The notes under the pieces were generated by a model. It was not told the DNA's origin and did no database searches. It saw only the letters and a list, made by a program, of their open reading frames with translations. Source: Lentzea sp. NBRC 105346 (GTDB lineage: Bacteria; Actinomycetota; Actinomycetes; Mycobacteriales; Pseudonocardiaceae). Taken from it: a stretch of 64,000 nucleotides of DNA. The DNA lies in NCBI RefSeq assembly GCF_030269605.1, contig NZ_BSTQ01000002.1:1-64000 (forward strand), given 5' to 3'. Both the position numbers and the translations under genes were made by a program. Positions 35,412 to 43,019 of this stretch are shown in pieces (position 1 is the stretch's first letter; each line of letters opens with the position of its first letter).

Positions 35412-36461
35412 TCAGGGCATGGCGAGGGGCAGGCGGACCTCGAAGCGGCAGCCGGGGCCGTGGTTGCGCACGCCAATCCGGCCCCGGTGTGCTTCGACGA
35501 GTCCCTTCGCGATCGCCAGCCCGAGCCCACCACCGCTCGCGACGCCGCCGCGTTCGGGGGTGCGCGCCTGCGTTCCCCGGAAGGCGACGTCGAAGACCCG
35601 CCCGATCTCGTCGTCCGGGATGCCGCCGCAGCCGTCGTCCACGGCCAGCAGCGCCTCGCCGCCTTCGATGCCCAGCTGGACCGCGACCGTCCCGTCCGGC
35701 GGCGTGTGCCGGATGGCGTTGGAGACCAGGTTGCGCACGATCCGCGCCAGCTCGGGGTCGCTGCCGGAGACCACCGGCCACGCCTGGGCGTTCGCGACCA
35801 TCCGCACGCGTTTCTGCCCGGCGAGCGGGGCCTGTGCGGCGACGGCGTCGCTCACGACGTCGCGCAGCGGCACGGACGCCATGGTCAGGTCCAGTGCGCC
35901 GGCGGTGATCCTGGACAGCTCGAACAGATCGCCCACCATGCCGGACAGTCGGGTGGTCTCGGCGCTGATCCGCCCGGCGTAGTCCGTGACCTCGGCGGGA
36001 TCGACCACGATGCCGTCCGCGAGGGCCTCGGCCATCGCCTGGATCGCGGCCAGCGGGCTGCGCAGGTCGTGGCTGATCCAGGCGACCAGTTCCCGCCGGG
36101 ACGCCTCGGCCGCGCGCTCGCGGTCCCGCGCCTCCCGTTCCCACACGCTGCGGCGCGCGATCGCGCGGCCGAGAACGAGCGCGGCCGGCACGGTCACCAG
36201 CGCGACCAGCAGGCAGACCAGCGTCATCGTGGTCAGTGCGGGGGTGAACATGAAGCCGCTGATCCCGAGCACCGCGGTCAGCGTCGCGAGCACCGGGATC
36301 AGCACCAGGATCGTCATGGTGCTGGCCAGCGAACCGCGTCTGAGCAGGTACAACACCAAGCTGCCGAGCAGCACCACGGGCAGGGCGAACAGCAGCGCGA
36401 ACGGCAGGATGTGCCAGGCGTGCGCCAGCATCTCGCCGAACGACTCCCCGGAGCCGATCAT
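35412..36461 (-). CDS. Membrane sensor histidine kinase
   Basis: The product is 349 aa from ATG 36461, which overlaps the response regulator stop (ATGA). Two transmembrane helices (about 10-35 and 45-65, then a third to ~85) lead to a HisKA domain with WISHDLRSPLAAI (phosphoacceptor His). A HATPase domain follows with NLVSNAIRHTPP, DDGCGGIP and GGLGLAIAKGLVEAHRG. It partners the OmpR-type regulator encoded just upstream. Its extracytoplasmic loop is small, so it may sense a membrane or intracellular signal. Confidence 0.93.
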   Translation of the reverse strand: MIGSGESFGEMLAHAWHILPFALLFALPVVLLGSLVLYLLRRGSLASTMTILVLIPVLATLTAVLGISGFMFTPALTTMTLVCLLVALVTVPAALVLGRAIARRSVWEREARDRERAAEASRRELVAWISHDLRSPLAAIQAMAEALADGIVVDPAEVTDYAGRISAETTRLSGMVGDLFELSRITAGALDLTMASVPLRDVVSDAVAAQAPLAGQKRVRMVANAQAWPVVSGSDPELARIVRNLVSNAIRHTPPDGTVAVQLGIEGGEALLAVDDGCGGIPDDEIGRVFDVAFRGTQARTPERGGVASGGGLGLAIAKGLVEAHRGRIGVRNHGPGCRFEVRLPLAMP

Positions 36462-37156
36462 GACCGCACCGGGTCGTACCGGTAGCCGACGCCCCACACG
36501 GTGGCGATGCGGACGGGTTTGGCGGGGTTCTGCTCGATCTTCTCCCGCAACCGTCGCACGTGGACGGTCACGGTGGACTGGTCGCCGAAGTCCCAGCCCC
36601 AGACCTTCTCCAGCAGGTCGGCCCGGGAGAACGCCACCCCCGGATGGGCGAGGAAGAACGCGAGGAGCTCGAACTCACGGCTCGTCAGGGGAAGTTCGAC
36701 CTCGTCGAGGCTCGCCTGCCGCGCGACCATCTGCAGCCGGAGGTTCCCGTCGACGAGCTCGCGCGCGGCCGGTTCCGGCCGGGGCATCCTGGCCCGCCGC
36801 AGCACCGACGCCACGCGCAGCGTGAGTTCCTTGGGACTGAAGGGTTTCGTGACGTAGTCGTCCGCGCCCAGCTGGAGCCCGGCGATCCGGTTCTCCTCCT
36901 CGCCGAGCGCGGTCAGCATCACGACCGGGACCTGGCTCACCTGCCGCAGTCGGCGGCACACCTCGAGCCCGTTGAGCCTGGGCATCATGACGTCGAGCAC
37001 GACGAGGTCCGGCCCGGTCGCGGAGAACAGCCGCAGCCCTTCGGCGCCGTCCCCCGCGACGTCGACGTCGAAGCCCGCGACCTCCAGATACCGCCGGACC
37101 ACGTCCCGGACGGTCTCGTCGTCGTCGACCACGAGCACCCGGCCCTGCTCACCCAT
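36458..37156 (-). CDS. OmpR/PhoB-family response regulator
   Basis: The product is 232 aa from ATG 37156 (GTG 37165 is possible). The receiver domain has VLVVDDDET, the phosphorylatable Asp in VVLDVMMPRLNG, and Lys in YVTKPFSPKEL. The C-terminal winged helix has SREFELLAFFLAHPGVAFSRADLLEKVWG and VHVRRLREKIE. It forms one transcript with the upstream membrane glycosyltransferase-like gene (10 bp gap) and the downstream kinase gene. Eleven-bp-phased repeats in the 38.5-kb divergent region are a plausible target. Confidence 0.94.
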   Translation of the reverse strand: MGEQGRVLVVDDDETVRDVVRRYLEVAGFDVDVAGDGAEGLRLFSATGPDLVVLDVMMPRLNGLEVCRRLRQVSQVPVVMLTALGEEENRIAGLQLGADDYVTKPFSPKELTLRVASVLRRARMPRPEPAARELVDGNLRLQMVARQASLDEVELPLTSREFELLAFFLAHPGVAFSRADLLEKVWGWDFGDQSTVTVHVRRLREKIEQNPAKPVRIATVWGVGYRYDPVRS

Positions 37157-37166
37157 CACGTCCACC

Positions 37167-38501
37167 TCACCAACCTGTCAGCACCAGATGGTTCACCATC
37201 AGTGCCGTGACCGCCTGCGCGGCGAGCCACCACCGGCGTCCGGGGGACGGCAGCAGCGACACGGCGGGCAGCAGCCACACCTCGAACGGTAGCCAGATGC
37301 GTTCGACCTCGGCCTTCGACAGGCCCGACAGATCGGCGAAGACGATCGCGAGGGTCGCCGCGAGCACGATCATCGTGACCGGATCGCCGAACGACCGCGC
37401 CGAGCCGGTCCGCCGCATCCCGGCGATCACGGCCGGGCCGAGCGCGACCATTACCGCCGCGAGGTTGGCCCACACCCAGTAGGAGTACGGACGCTGCGCG
37501 GCTATTCCCTGGTAGTAGCGCTCGACCACCAGGTGGTAGCCGTCGAGCCACCAGAAACCGCTGAGGGCGAACGCCACGACAACAGCGGCCACACCGAGCG
37601 CGGCGAGGAGCAGGATCCGCCACTGGCGCGTCAACACCACGACGGCCAGCGCGATCAGGCCCAGCAGCACGAGACCGTAGGAGAGGAAGAGCCCGAACCC
37701 GAGCAGCAGACCGGCCGGCAGCGCCAGGATCCGGCGCCGCGTGGCGAGCGCCAGGAGCATGACCCCGGTCGCCGTGACACCGGCGAACAGCCCGTCCGCC
37801 GAGACCCCGAGCCAGATCGCACCCGGTGTCAGGACGGCGAACGGCAGCACCGTGCGGGCGGCATCTTCTTTGCCCAACGTGGAAAGCGTCACGGGGACGG
37901 CGACGACGACCAGGCAGCCGGTCAGGACGACCAGGGTCGAGGCCCAGGCGCCGCCGTGGAGTCCGAGGCGGTCCAGCCAGACGAAGACCAGCGTGGCGCC
38001 CGGTGGATGACCGGAGACGTGCGTCGTCCACGAGTCCGGCTGAAAATCGAGGATGCGCGACGAGAACCCGCGCACCATGCTCGGGATGTCGGTGATCCCG
38101 GGAACCTCGTGCAGGTACTCGTCGTCGCTGGTGAGCCTGCCGGCGAACCCGCGCGCCCAGCCGTCGATCATGGCCAGCGAGAACGTCCACGCCACCGCGG
38201 TCGCGTAACCGAGCGCGAGCAGTGGCCGCCAGCGCAGCCGGGCGGCGAGATCCGCTCCCCTGGTGACGACCAGGATCGCGATCACCACGGCGGCGATCGA
38301 CCCTGGGCCGACGTGCGGCAGCCACCGTCCGAACAGCGGTGGCGCGCCGGCGTAGATCGAGACGCCCGACCCCGGACGGTTGAGGTGGAGTCCGACGGCG
38401 ATCGCCGAACCGGCCACGGTCGCCGCGATCGCGACGGCGATCAGGTCGGCGCGACGGCCCTTCGATGCGGTAACGGGCTCGGCGAGCCGGACAGTGGACA
38501 T
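37167..38501 (-). CDS. Polytopic membrane protein, GT-C glycosyltransferase-like
   Basis: The product is 444 aa from ATG 38501, with about 11-12 membrane helices. A loop between helices 3 and 4 has SDDEYLHEVPGI and WTTHVSGHPPGATLVF. Acidic residues followed by HPPG resemble ArnT/PMT-like GT-C enzymes, which use polyprenyl-phosphate sugars at the outer membrane face. No close named family is recognised. It is transcribed with the two-component system and divergently from a GT2 gene that could make the polyprenyl-phosphate sugar donor. Confidence 0.65.
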   Translation of the reverse strand: MSTVRLAEPVTASKGRRADLIAVAIAATVAGSAIAVGLHLNRPGSGVSIYAGAPPLFGRWLPHVGPGSIAAVVIAILVVTRGADLAARLRWRPLLALGYATAVAWTFSLAMIDGWARGFAGRLTSDDEYLHEVPGITDIPSMVRGFSSRILDFQPDSWTTHVSGHPPGATLVFVWLDRLGLHGGAWASTLVVLTGCLVVVAVPVTLSTLGKEDAARTVLPFAVLTPGAIWLGVSADGLFAGVTATGVMLLALATRRRILALPAGLLLGFGLFLSYGLVLLGLIALAVVVLTRQWRILLLAALGVAAVVVAFALSGFWWLDGYHLVVERYYQGIAAQRPYSYWVWANLAAVMVALGPAVIAGMRRTGSARSFGDPVTMIVLAATLAIVFADLSGLSKAEVERIWLPFEVWLLPAVSLLPSPGRRWWLAAQAVTALMVNHLVLTGW

Positions 38502-38553
38502 CACCGGCACGATAACCGCGTCCCCGCCGCCCGGCGGCACGGGAAGGCAGTTC

Positions 38554-38600
38554 GTCAGAACTCGGTAAGAACTTCCCCGACGTCATGATTCGGTAAGCAC
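38554..38600. promoter_or_regulatory. Phased direct repeats, candidate response-regulator site
   Basis: GTCAGAAC (38554-38561) and GTAAGAAC (38565-38572) are spaced by exactly 11 bp, as expected for OmpR-family dimers. A third related copy, GTAAGCAC, starts at 38593. They sit in the 144-bp region between the divergent GT-C/two-component operon and the GT2 operon, about 50-90 bp from both starts. Confidence 0.5.
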
Positions 38601-38645
38601 GCCAAGGGTTCTGGTCAGTCCAACCCGGACCTAGCGTGTTTTGGT

Positions 38646-39296
38646 GTGAACGATGTTGACGTCGTACTTCCCTGTCTCGACGAGGCGGCTGCCCTCCCCC
38701 AGGTCCTCGCGGCGCTGCCCGCACGTTATCGGGCGATCGTGGTCGACAACGGCTCCACCGACGGTTCGGCCGAGGTGGCGGCGGCGCTCGGGGCGAAGGT
38801 CGTCCACGAACCACGGCGCGGCTACGGCGCCGCGGTGCACACCGGGCTGGAGGCGGCCACGGCGGACGTCGTCTGTTTCGCCGACGCCGACGGCTCCCTC
38901 GACCTCGCCGAACTACCGATGCTGGTCGACGGGCTCGGCGGAGCCGATCTGACGGTTGGACGACGGGTGCCGAGCCGCCCCGGTGTCTGGCCATGGCACG
39001 CGAGAGCCGGCAACGCGCTGATCTCGTCCCTGTTGCGGCGCAAGGGTTTGCCGGTCCGCGACATCGCGCCGCTGCGAGCCGCCCAACGACAGGCGCTGCT
39101 CGACCTCGGCGTCACCGACCGCGCGTTCGGCTACCCGCTCGAACTGCTGATCAGGGCACAGCGCGCGGGCTGGCGGGTCGCGGAGTTCGACGTCTCCTAC
39201 CGCGAACGCGCGAAGGGCACGAAGTCGAAGGTGTCCGGTTCGCTGAAGGGGACACTGCGGGCTGCCCGTGACTTCGGGCGGGTGCTGAGCCGATGA
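38646..39296 (+). CDS. Family 2 glycosyltransferase (DPMS/polyprenyl-phosphate type)
   Basis: The product is 216 aa. GTG 38646 overlaps another GTG at 38644. A GT-A fold is evident from VDVVLPCLDEAAALPQVL, VVDNGSTDGSAEVA, GYGAAVHTGLEAA and the DxD-type FADADGSLD, ending with a basic tail. It resembles polyprenyl-phosphate glycosyltransferases without a membrane domain. It probably charges a lipid carrier or transfers a sugar in the pathway coded by this operon. The next gene overlaps its stop (ATGA). Confidence 0.88.
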   Translation: MNDVDVVLPCLDEAAALPQVLAALPARYRAIVVDNGSTDGSAEVAAALGAKVVHEPRRGYGAAVHTGLEAATADVVCFADADGSLDLAELPMLVDGLGGADLTVGRRVPSRPGVWPWHARAGNALISSLLRRKGLPVRDIAPLRAAQRQALLDLGVTDRAFGYPLELLIRAQRAGWRVAEFDVSYRERAKGTKSKVSGSLKGTLRAARDFGRVLSR

Positions 39297-39949
39297 CGTG
39301 CCTGTTGATCGTCGCCAAGGCGCCCGTGCCCGGATACGCGAAGACCCGGCTCTGCCCGCCCGCAACTGCGGACCAGGCGGCCGGAATCGCCGCCGCGGCA
39401 CTGCTCGACACCCTCGAAGCCGCACTCCTGACTCCTGATGCCCACGTCGTCGTCGCCATGACCGGGGACCTCACGGCCGCGGTCTGTGGCCCGGAGTTGA
39501 GCGCCACCCTCGACCAGGTGGACGTGATCCTTCAGCGCGGCAGCGGTTTCGACGTCCGGCTCGCGAACGCCCACGCCGACACGGCCGCTCTCCACCCGGA
39601 CCGGCCGGTGCTGCAGATCGGGATGGACACGCCGCAGGTCACCCCGGACTCCCTCGCCTCGGCGGCGGATCTCCTCGGCAACGGCCGGGACTGCGTGCTC
39701 GGGTTTGCGGAGGACGGCGGCTGGTGGGCGCTCGGTCTGACCGATCCGTTGCACGCCAAGGCACTCGTCGGCGTCCCGATGTCCCAGGACGACACCGGAC
39801 GGGAGACCCTGCGTGCCCTGACCGAGGTCGGGCTGTGCCCCGGAATCCTGCCCACGCTGTCCGATGTGGACACCATGGCCGACGCGCGCCGCGTCGCGGC
39901 GGCGATTCCGCGCAGCCGGTTCGCCCGAGCGGTCGCGGCCGTCCGATGA
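39293..39949 (+). CDS. DUF2064 (TIGR04282-type) glycosyltransferase/nucleotidyltransferase-like protein
   Basis: The product is 218 aa. DUF2064 hallmarks are LLIVAKAPVPGYAKTRLCPPATADQAAGIA at the N-terminus, then LQIGMDTPQVTPDSLASAADLL and VLGFAEDGGWWALGLTD. The fold is GT-A-like. Some members neighbour arsenosugar genes, hence the family name, but no ArsM or ArsS homologue is present here. It likely transfers a sugar or nucleotidyl group in the same pathway as the adjacent GT2 and methyltransferase genes. Start and stop overlap both neighbours (ATGA). Confidence 0.85.
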   Translation: MTCLLIVAKAPVPGYAKTRLCPPATADQAAGIAAAALLDTLEAALLTPDAHVVVAMTGDLTAAVCGPELSATLDQVDVILQRGSGFDVRLANAHADTAALHPDRPVLQIGMDTPQVTPDSLASAADLLGNGRDCVLGFAEDGGWWALGLTDPLHAKALVGVPMSQDDTGRETLRALTEVGLCPGILPTLSDVDTMADARRVAAAIPRSRFARAVAAVR

Positions 39950-40557
39950 CCGCCTTCGACCGCGGCCTGCTGGGCCATCGTTGCTGGCTGGAGCTGGCAA
40001 CCGGGGAACGGGTCGACCTGCCGGTGGAACGCTGGACCGCGATCCCGAGCGACGGCGACGACGTCCTCCTCGACGCCTGCGCCGGTCCGACGATCGACAT
40101 CGGCTGCGGCCCCGGCCGGCTCACCGCCGCGCTGACCGAACGCGGGGTCGCCTCCCTCGGTGTCGACATCTCGGCAACGGCCGTGCGGCTCACGCACGCG
40201 AGAGGAGCCGTCGCCATGCGGCGGGACATCTTCGACCGCGTCCCCGGCGAAGGCCGCTGGCGGCACGCCCTGCTCGCCGACGGGAACATCGGCATCGGCG
40301 GCGATCCGCTGCGCCTCCTGACCCGCGCGGCCGAACTGGTCGCCGACCGCGGAACGGTGCTCGTCGAGCTCGATCCACCGGGCCGGGGCATCCGCCGGGA
40401 CCGGGTCCGGTTGCGTCCCGGCGAAGGCGGCGCCTGGTTCACGTGGGCGTGGGTCGGTGTCGAAGCGATCGCCGAACTCGCGGCCCGCAGCGCGTTGCGG
40501 GTCGCCTGGTCCGCGTGCCGCGGTCACCGCTGGTTCGCCTGTCTGGAGAAGGCATGA
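39946..40557 (+). CDS. Class I SAM-dependent methyltransferase
   Basis: The product is 203 aa from ATG 39946, overlapping the DUF2064 stop. Motif I is TIDIGCGPGRLTAAL, then SLGVDISATAVRLTHARGA. It is a short Rossmann methyltransferase. An N-terminal segment of 45 residues with HRCWLELATGERVDLPVERW precedes the SAM domain. The substrate is unknown; operon context suggests a glycan or lipid-linked sugar. Confidence 0.82.
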   Translation: MTAFDRGLLGHRCWLELATGERVDLPVERWTAIPSDGDDVLLDACAGPTIDIGCGPGRLTAALTERGVASLGVDISATAVRLTHARGAVAMRRDIFDRVPGEGRWRHALLADGNIGIGGDPLRLLTRAAELVADRGTVLVELDPPGRGIRRDRVRLRPGEGGAWFTWAWVGVEAIAELAARSALRVAWSACRGHRWFACLEKA

Positions 40558-41624
40558 AGTTCAGCTCGCCCGCGCACGCGGAACGGGTGACGTCCAGGAT
40601 CGGGCTCGCCCTCGCCGTCACGTTCACCCTGTGCTTCGTCACCGGCCTGATCAGCCATCTCATCCAGCACCCGCCGCCGTGGTTCGGCTGGCCGAGCCGC
40701 CCGGTGTGGCTGTACCGGGTCACGCAGGGCACGCACGTCCTGTCCGGGATCGCGTCGATTCCCCTGCTGCTGGCCAAACTCTGGAGCGTCTACCCGAAAC
40801 TGTTCGAGCGTCCCGTGATCCGTTCGGTCGCGCACGCCCTCGAACGGCTGTCGATCCTGGTGCTCTCCGCGGCCGCGTTCTTCGAGCTCGTCACCGGTCT
40901 GTTCAACATCGCGCAGAACTACCCGTGGACGTTCTACTTCCCGCAGCTGCACTACGCCGTCGCGTGGGTCGCGATCGGGTCGATCCTGGTGCACATCGCG
41001 GTGAAGCTGCCAAAGGTCAGGCTCACCAAGGAACCCGACCCCTCCCGCCGAGCCTTCCTCCGGACCACCTGGCTCGCCGCCGGAGTCGCCGTCGTCGCCA
41101 CGGCGGGGGCGACGGTTCCGTTGCTGCGCAACGTCTCCGGTCTGTCGTGGCGCAGCGGCAAGGGGCCGCAGGGTCTCCCGGTGAACCGGACGGCCGCGGC
41201 CGCCGGTGTCCTGGACACCGCTCGCGACCCGAACTGGCGGCTTTCGGTGGTGACGCCGAAAGGCACGAAGACCTACTCACTGGACGAACTCCGCGCGTTG
41301 CCTCAGAGCTCGGCCGAACTGCCGATCGCCTGCGTGGAGGGGTGGAGCCAGTCCGCTCACTGGAGCGGGGTCTCGCTGCCGGAGTTGTTGCGGGACGCGG
41401 AAAGCGCTCCGGGCACGCCTGTTCGCGTGATCTCGCTCGACAAAGGGATCTACGGAAGCAGCGACCTCCCGGGCGAGCACACCGCGGACGAACTCACCCT
41501 GCTGGCGCTGGAACTCAACGGCGAGATCCTCGACATCGACCACGGCTTCCCGTGCCGGATCATCGCGCCGAACCGGCCCGGCGTCCTGCAGACCAAATGG
41601 GTGACCCGCTTGGAGACGCTGTGA
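40554..41624 (+). CDS. Membrane cytochrome b-like domain fused to a SUOX/MsrP-type molybdopterin oxidoreductase domain
   Basis: The product is 356 aa from ATG 40554. Residues 1-155 form four to five helices with histidines in LISHLIQH, VTQGTHVLSG and LHYAVAWVAIGSILVHIAVKL, consistent with a b-type heme membrane domain. An internal RRAFLR plus hydrophobic stretch (about 162-190) resembles a Tat motif/fifth helix. Residues 210-356 are a sulfite-oxidase-fold molybdopterin domain with the Mo-ligating Cys260 in IACVEGWSQSAHWSG. This is like MsrQ plus MsrP in one chain and may be an extracytoplasmic reductase or oxidase fed by the quinone pool. The partner gene at 41621 is coupled (GTGA). Confidence 0.85.
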   Translation: MKFSSPAHAERVTSRIGLALAVTFTLCFVTGLISHLIQHPPPWFGWPSRPVWLYRVTQGTHVLSGIASIPLLLAKLWSVYPKLFERPVIRSVAHALERLSILVLSAAAFFELVTGLFNIAQNYPWTFYFPQLHYAVAWVAIGSILVHIAVKLPKVRLTKEPDPSRRAFLRTTWLAAGVAVVATAGATVPLLRNVSGLSWRSGKGPQGLPVNRTAAAAGVLDTARDPNWRLSVVTPKGTKTYSLDELRALPQSSAELPIACVEGWSQSAHWSGVSLPELLRDAESAPGTPVRVISLDKGIYGSSDLPGEHTADELTLLALELNGEILDIDHGFPCRIIAPNRPGVLQTKWVTRLETL

Positions 41625-42085
41625 AAACGTTGCGGCTGCTGCTGTTCCTGCCGGGGCTGGGCGCGATCGCCTGGGGCGCCGTACTGTTCGCCGACTACGC
41701 GTTCCCGTTGCGCCCGGACGTCTTCGGGACGCTCGGCTGGCTCGTCGGCGGCCCGCTGGTGCACGACCTGCTGGTCGCGCCAGTGGTCGGCGCCGCCGGG
41801 CTCGTGCTGAGCAGGTTCCTTCCCTCGTGCTGGCGAACTCCGGTCCGGACGGGCGCGGTACTGACCGGTGTGTTGACGCTCCTCGCGATTCCGTTGCTGT
41901 GGCGAGTGGGTGACGGCCCGCGCAACCCCGGCCTGCACGACGCCGACACCCTCACCGGCCTGCTCGTCAGCCTCGCCGTCGTCTGGCTCGGTGTGCTCGT
42001 GGCGGCAGGCCTGGATCAGGCCCGCGTCCTGCGCGAGGATCGCCGTCAGTCCGCCAGCGCGGCCACCACCGGACACTGCTCCTGA
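41621..42085 (+). CDS. Small membrane protein coupled to the molybdopterin oxidoreductase
   Basis: The product is 154 aa; GTG 41621 overlaps the preceding stop. It has about four transmembrane helices, with a loop HDLLVAPVVGAAGLVLSRFLPSCWRTPVRTGAV. Function unknown; the overlap suggests a subunit or assembly partner of the preceding enzyme. The final 40 bp overlap the convergent MerR gene. Confidence 0.75.
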   Translation: MKTLRLLLFLPGLGAIAWGAVLFADYAFPLRPDVFGTLGWLVGGPLVHDLLVAPVVGAAGLVLSRFLPSCWRTPVRTGAVLTGVLTLLAIPLLWRVGDGPRNPGLHDADTLTGLLVSLAVVWLGVLVAAGLDQARVLREDRRQSASAATTGHCS

Positions 42086-42414
42086 ACGCCGTCGCGGGCG
42101 AGTTCCAGCAGCGCGTGACGCACCCGCCCCAGGTCGTGGATCCGCTGCTCGATCTCGGTGACCTTCTCGGCGATCACCCCGCCGAAGTCGTCGGTGGTCT
42201 CGGGCAGCTCGAGGATCTGCTCAACCTCGGCGAGGGTGAACCCGAGGCGCTGCGCGCGGCGGATGAACTTCAGCCGCCGCAGCGCCTCGTCGTCGTAGTG
42301 GCGGTAACCGCTGTGGGTGCGAGCGGTGGGCGTCACCAGGCCGCGGCGCTCGTAGAACCGCACCGTGCTGATGCCCACGCCGGCGGCGCGGGCCAGGTCG
42401 GAGATGCGCACCAC
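42046..42414 (-). CDS. MerR-family transcriptional regulator
   Basis: The product is 122 aa from GTG 42414. A typical N-terminal winged helix is seen: RISDLARAAGVGISTVRFYERRGLV, then GYRHYDDEALRRLKFIRRAQRLGFTLAEVEQIL. It has a dimerisation helix (EIEQRIHDLGRVRHALLEL) and a short tail containing CPVV. Only one cysteine is present, so a mercury-type site is unlikely; the inducer is unknown. It is downstream of a small membrane gene (6 bp gap) under a MerR-type promoter, so it is probably autoregulated. Confidence 0.9.
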   Translation of the reverse strand: MVRISDLARAAGVGISTVRFYERRGLVTPTARTHSGYRHYDDEALRRLKFIRRAQRLGFTLAEVEQILELPETTDDFGGVIAEKVTEIEQRIHDLGRVRHALLELARDGVQEQCPVVAALAD

Positions 42415-42420
42415 CGGAAA

Positions 42421-42786
42421 CTACCCGGCGCGCCGGCCGACGAGCAGCGCGCGCAGCTGGGCCGCACCCCAGAACAGCTCCAGGCCCAGGTACAGCGCCA
42501 GGATCTTCGGCTGGCCGTGGGTCAGCGCCCAGACGAACCAGATGCTGAACAGCGCGCGGCCGACGGTGTCGATGGCGATCAGCAACGGCTCGGGGCGGTA
42601 CCAGCGGGCGATCGACCACATCACCACCACCGTGCCGAACAGGGTGGCCAGCAGCAGGGACATCCCGTCCACGGGCGAGCCGAACAGGTCCAGGATCCAC
42701 GCGGCGCTCCAGGGCGTGAGGAACGCCGCGCTCGCCACCAGGTCGTACAACGCGCCGGCCCGGCCCCAGCGGGCAATGATCATCAT
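42421..42786 (-). CDS. Small membrane protein co-transcribed with merR
   Basis: The product is 121 aa from ATG 42786 (ATG 42798 also possible). Four hydrophobic helices are predicted: AGALYDLVASAAFL, MSLLLATLFGTVVVMW, LLIAIDTVGRALFSIWFVWAL and LALYLGLELFWGAAQL. It is not recognised as a named family. The start was chosen because the proposed -10 covers 42795-42800, which would make the mRNA nearly leaderless at 42786. Probably the effector of the MerR circuit. Confidence 0.7.
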   Translation of the reverse strand: MMIIARWGRAGALYDLVASAAFLTPWSAAWILDLFGSPVDGMSLLLATLFGTVVVMWSIARWYRPEPLLIAIDTVGRALFSIWFVWALTHGQPKILALYLGLELFWGAAQLRALLVGRRAG

Positions 42787-42794
42787 GGTGACCA

Positions 42795-42825
42795 CCATCG
42801 CCCCTGCACCTTGGTGCAGAGTCAA
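42795..42825 (-). promoter_or_regulatory. MerR-type promoter with 19-bp spacer and perfect dyad
   Basis: On the minus strand, TTGACT (42820-42825) is followed by a 19-bp spacer and CGATGG (42795-42800). The spacer holds the perfect dyad CTGCACC-AA-GGTGCAG (42804-42819). An elongated spacer with a central dyad is the hallmark of MerR-family promoters, activated by DNA untwisting. It drives the small membrane gene and merR. Confidence 0.75.
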
Positions 42826-43019
42826 GCGACTTCCTGGTTCACCGCCACGAAGGTGCGCACGGTCCGGTACCCGAGGGCTTCGTTGACGCGCCGCATGGGC
42901 ACGTTGTGCGCGCTCGTGGCGGTCTGGAAGCGATCGACGTCCGGACGATCGGCCAGCCGGTGAAAGCCCCGCAGATCATCTTCAGACGCCTTCACGGCGT
43001 CGAACGGTTCAACCCCCAT
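42822..43019 (-). pseudogene. GNAT acetyltransferase remnant (internal deletion)
   Basis: A 65-codon ORF joins an N-terminal piece typical of two-domain GNAT proteins (VEPFDAVKASEDDLRGFHRL) to a GNAT C-terminal piece (HNVPMRRVNEALGYRTVRTFV). A full protein would have ~300 residues, so more than 200 codons are missing. Its stop lies in the -35 of the MerR promoter, and its start overlaps the LuxR stop by 11 bp. It is likely nonfunctional. Confidence 0.7.

Noticed and set aside
39293-39949. Arsenosugar biosynthesis suggested by the DUF2064 family name
   Set aside because: No ArsM methyltransferase, ArsS radical SAM protein or other arsenic gene is in the window; the name reflects family context elsewhere.
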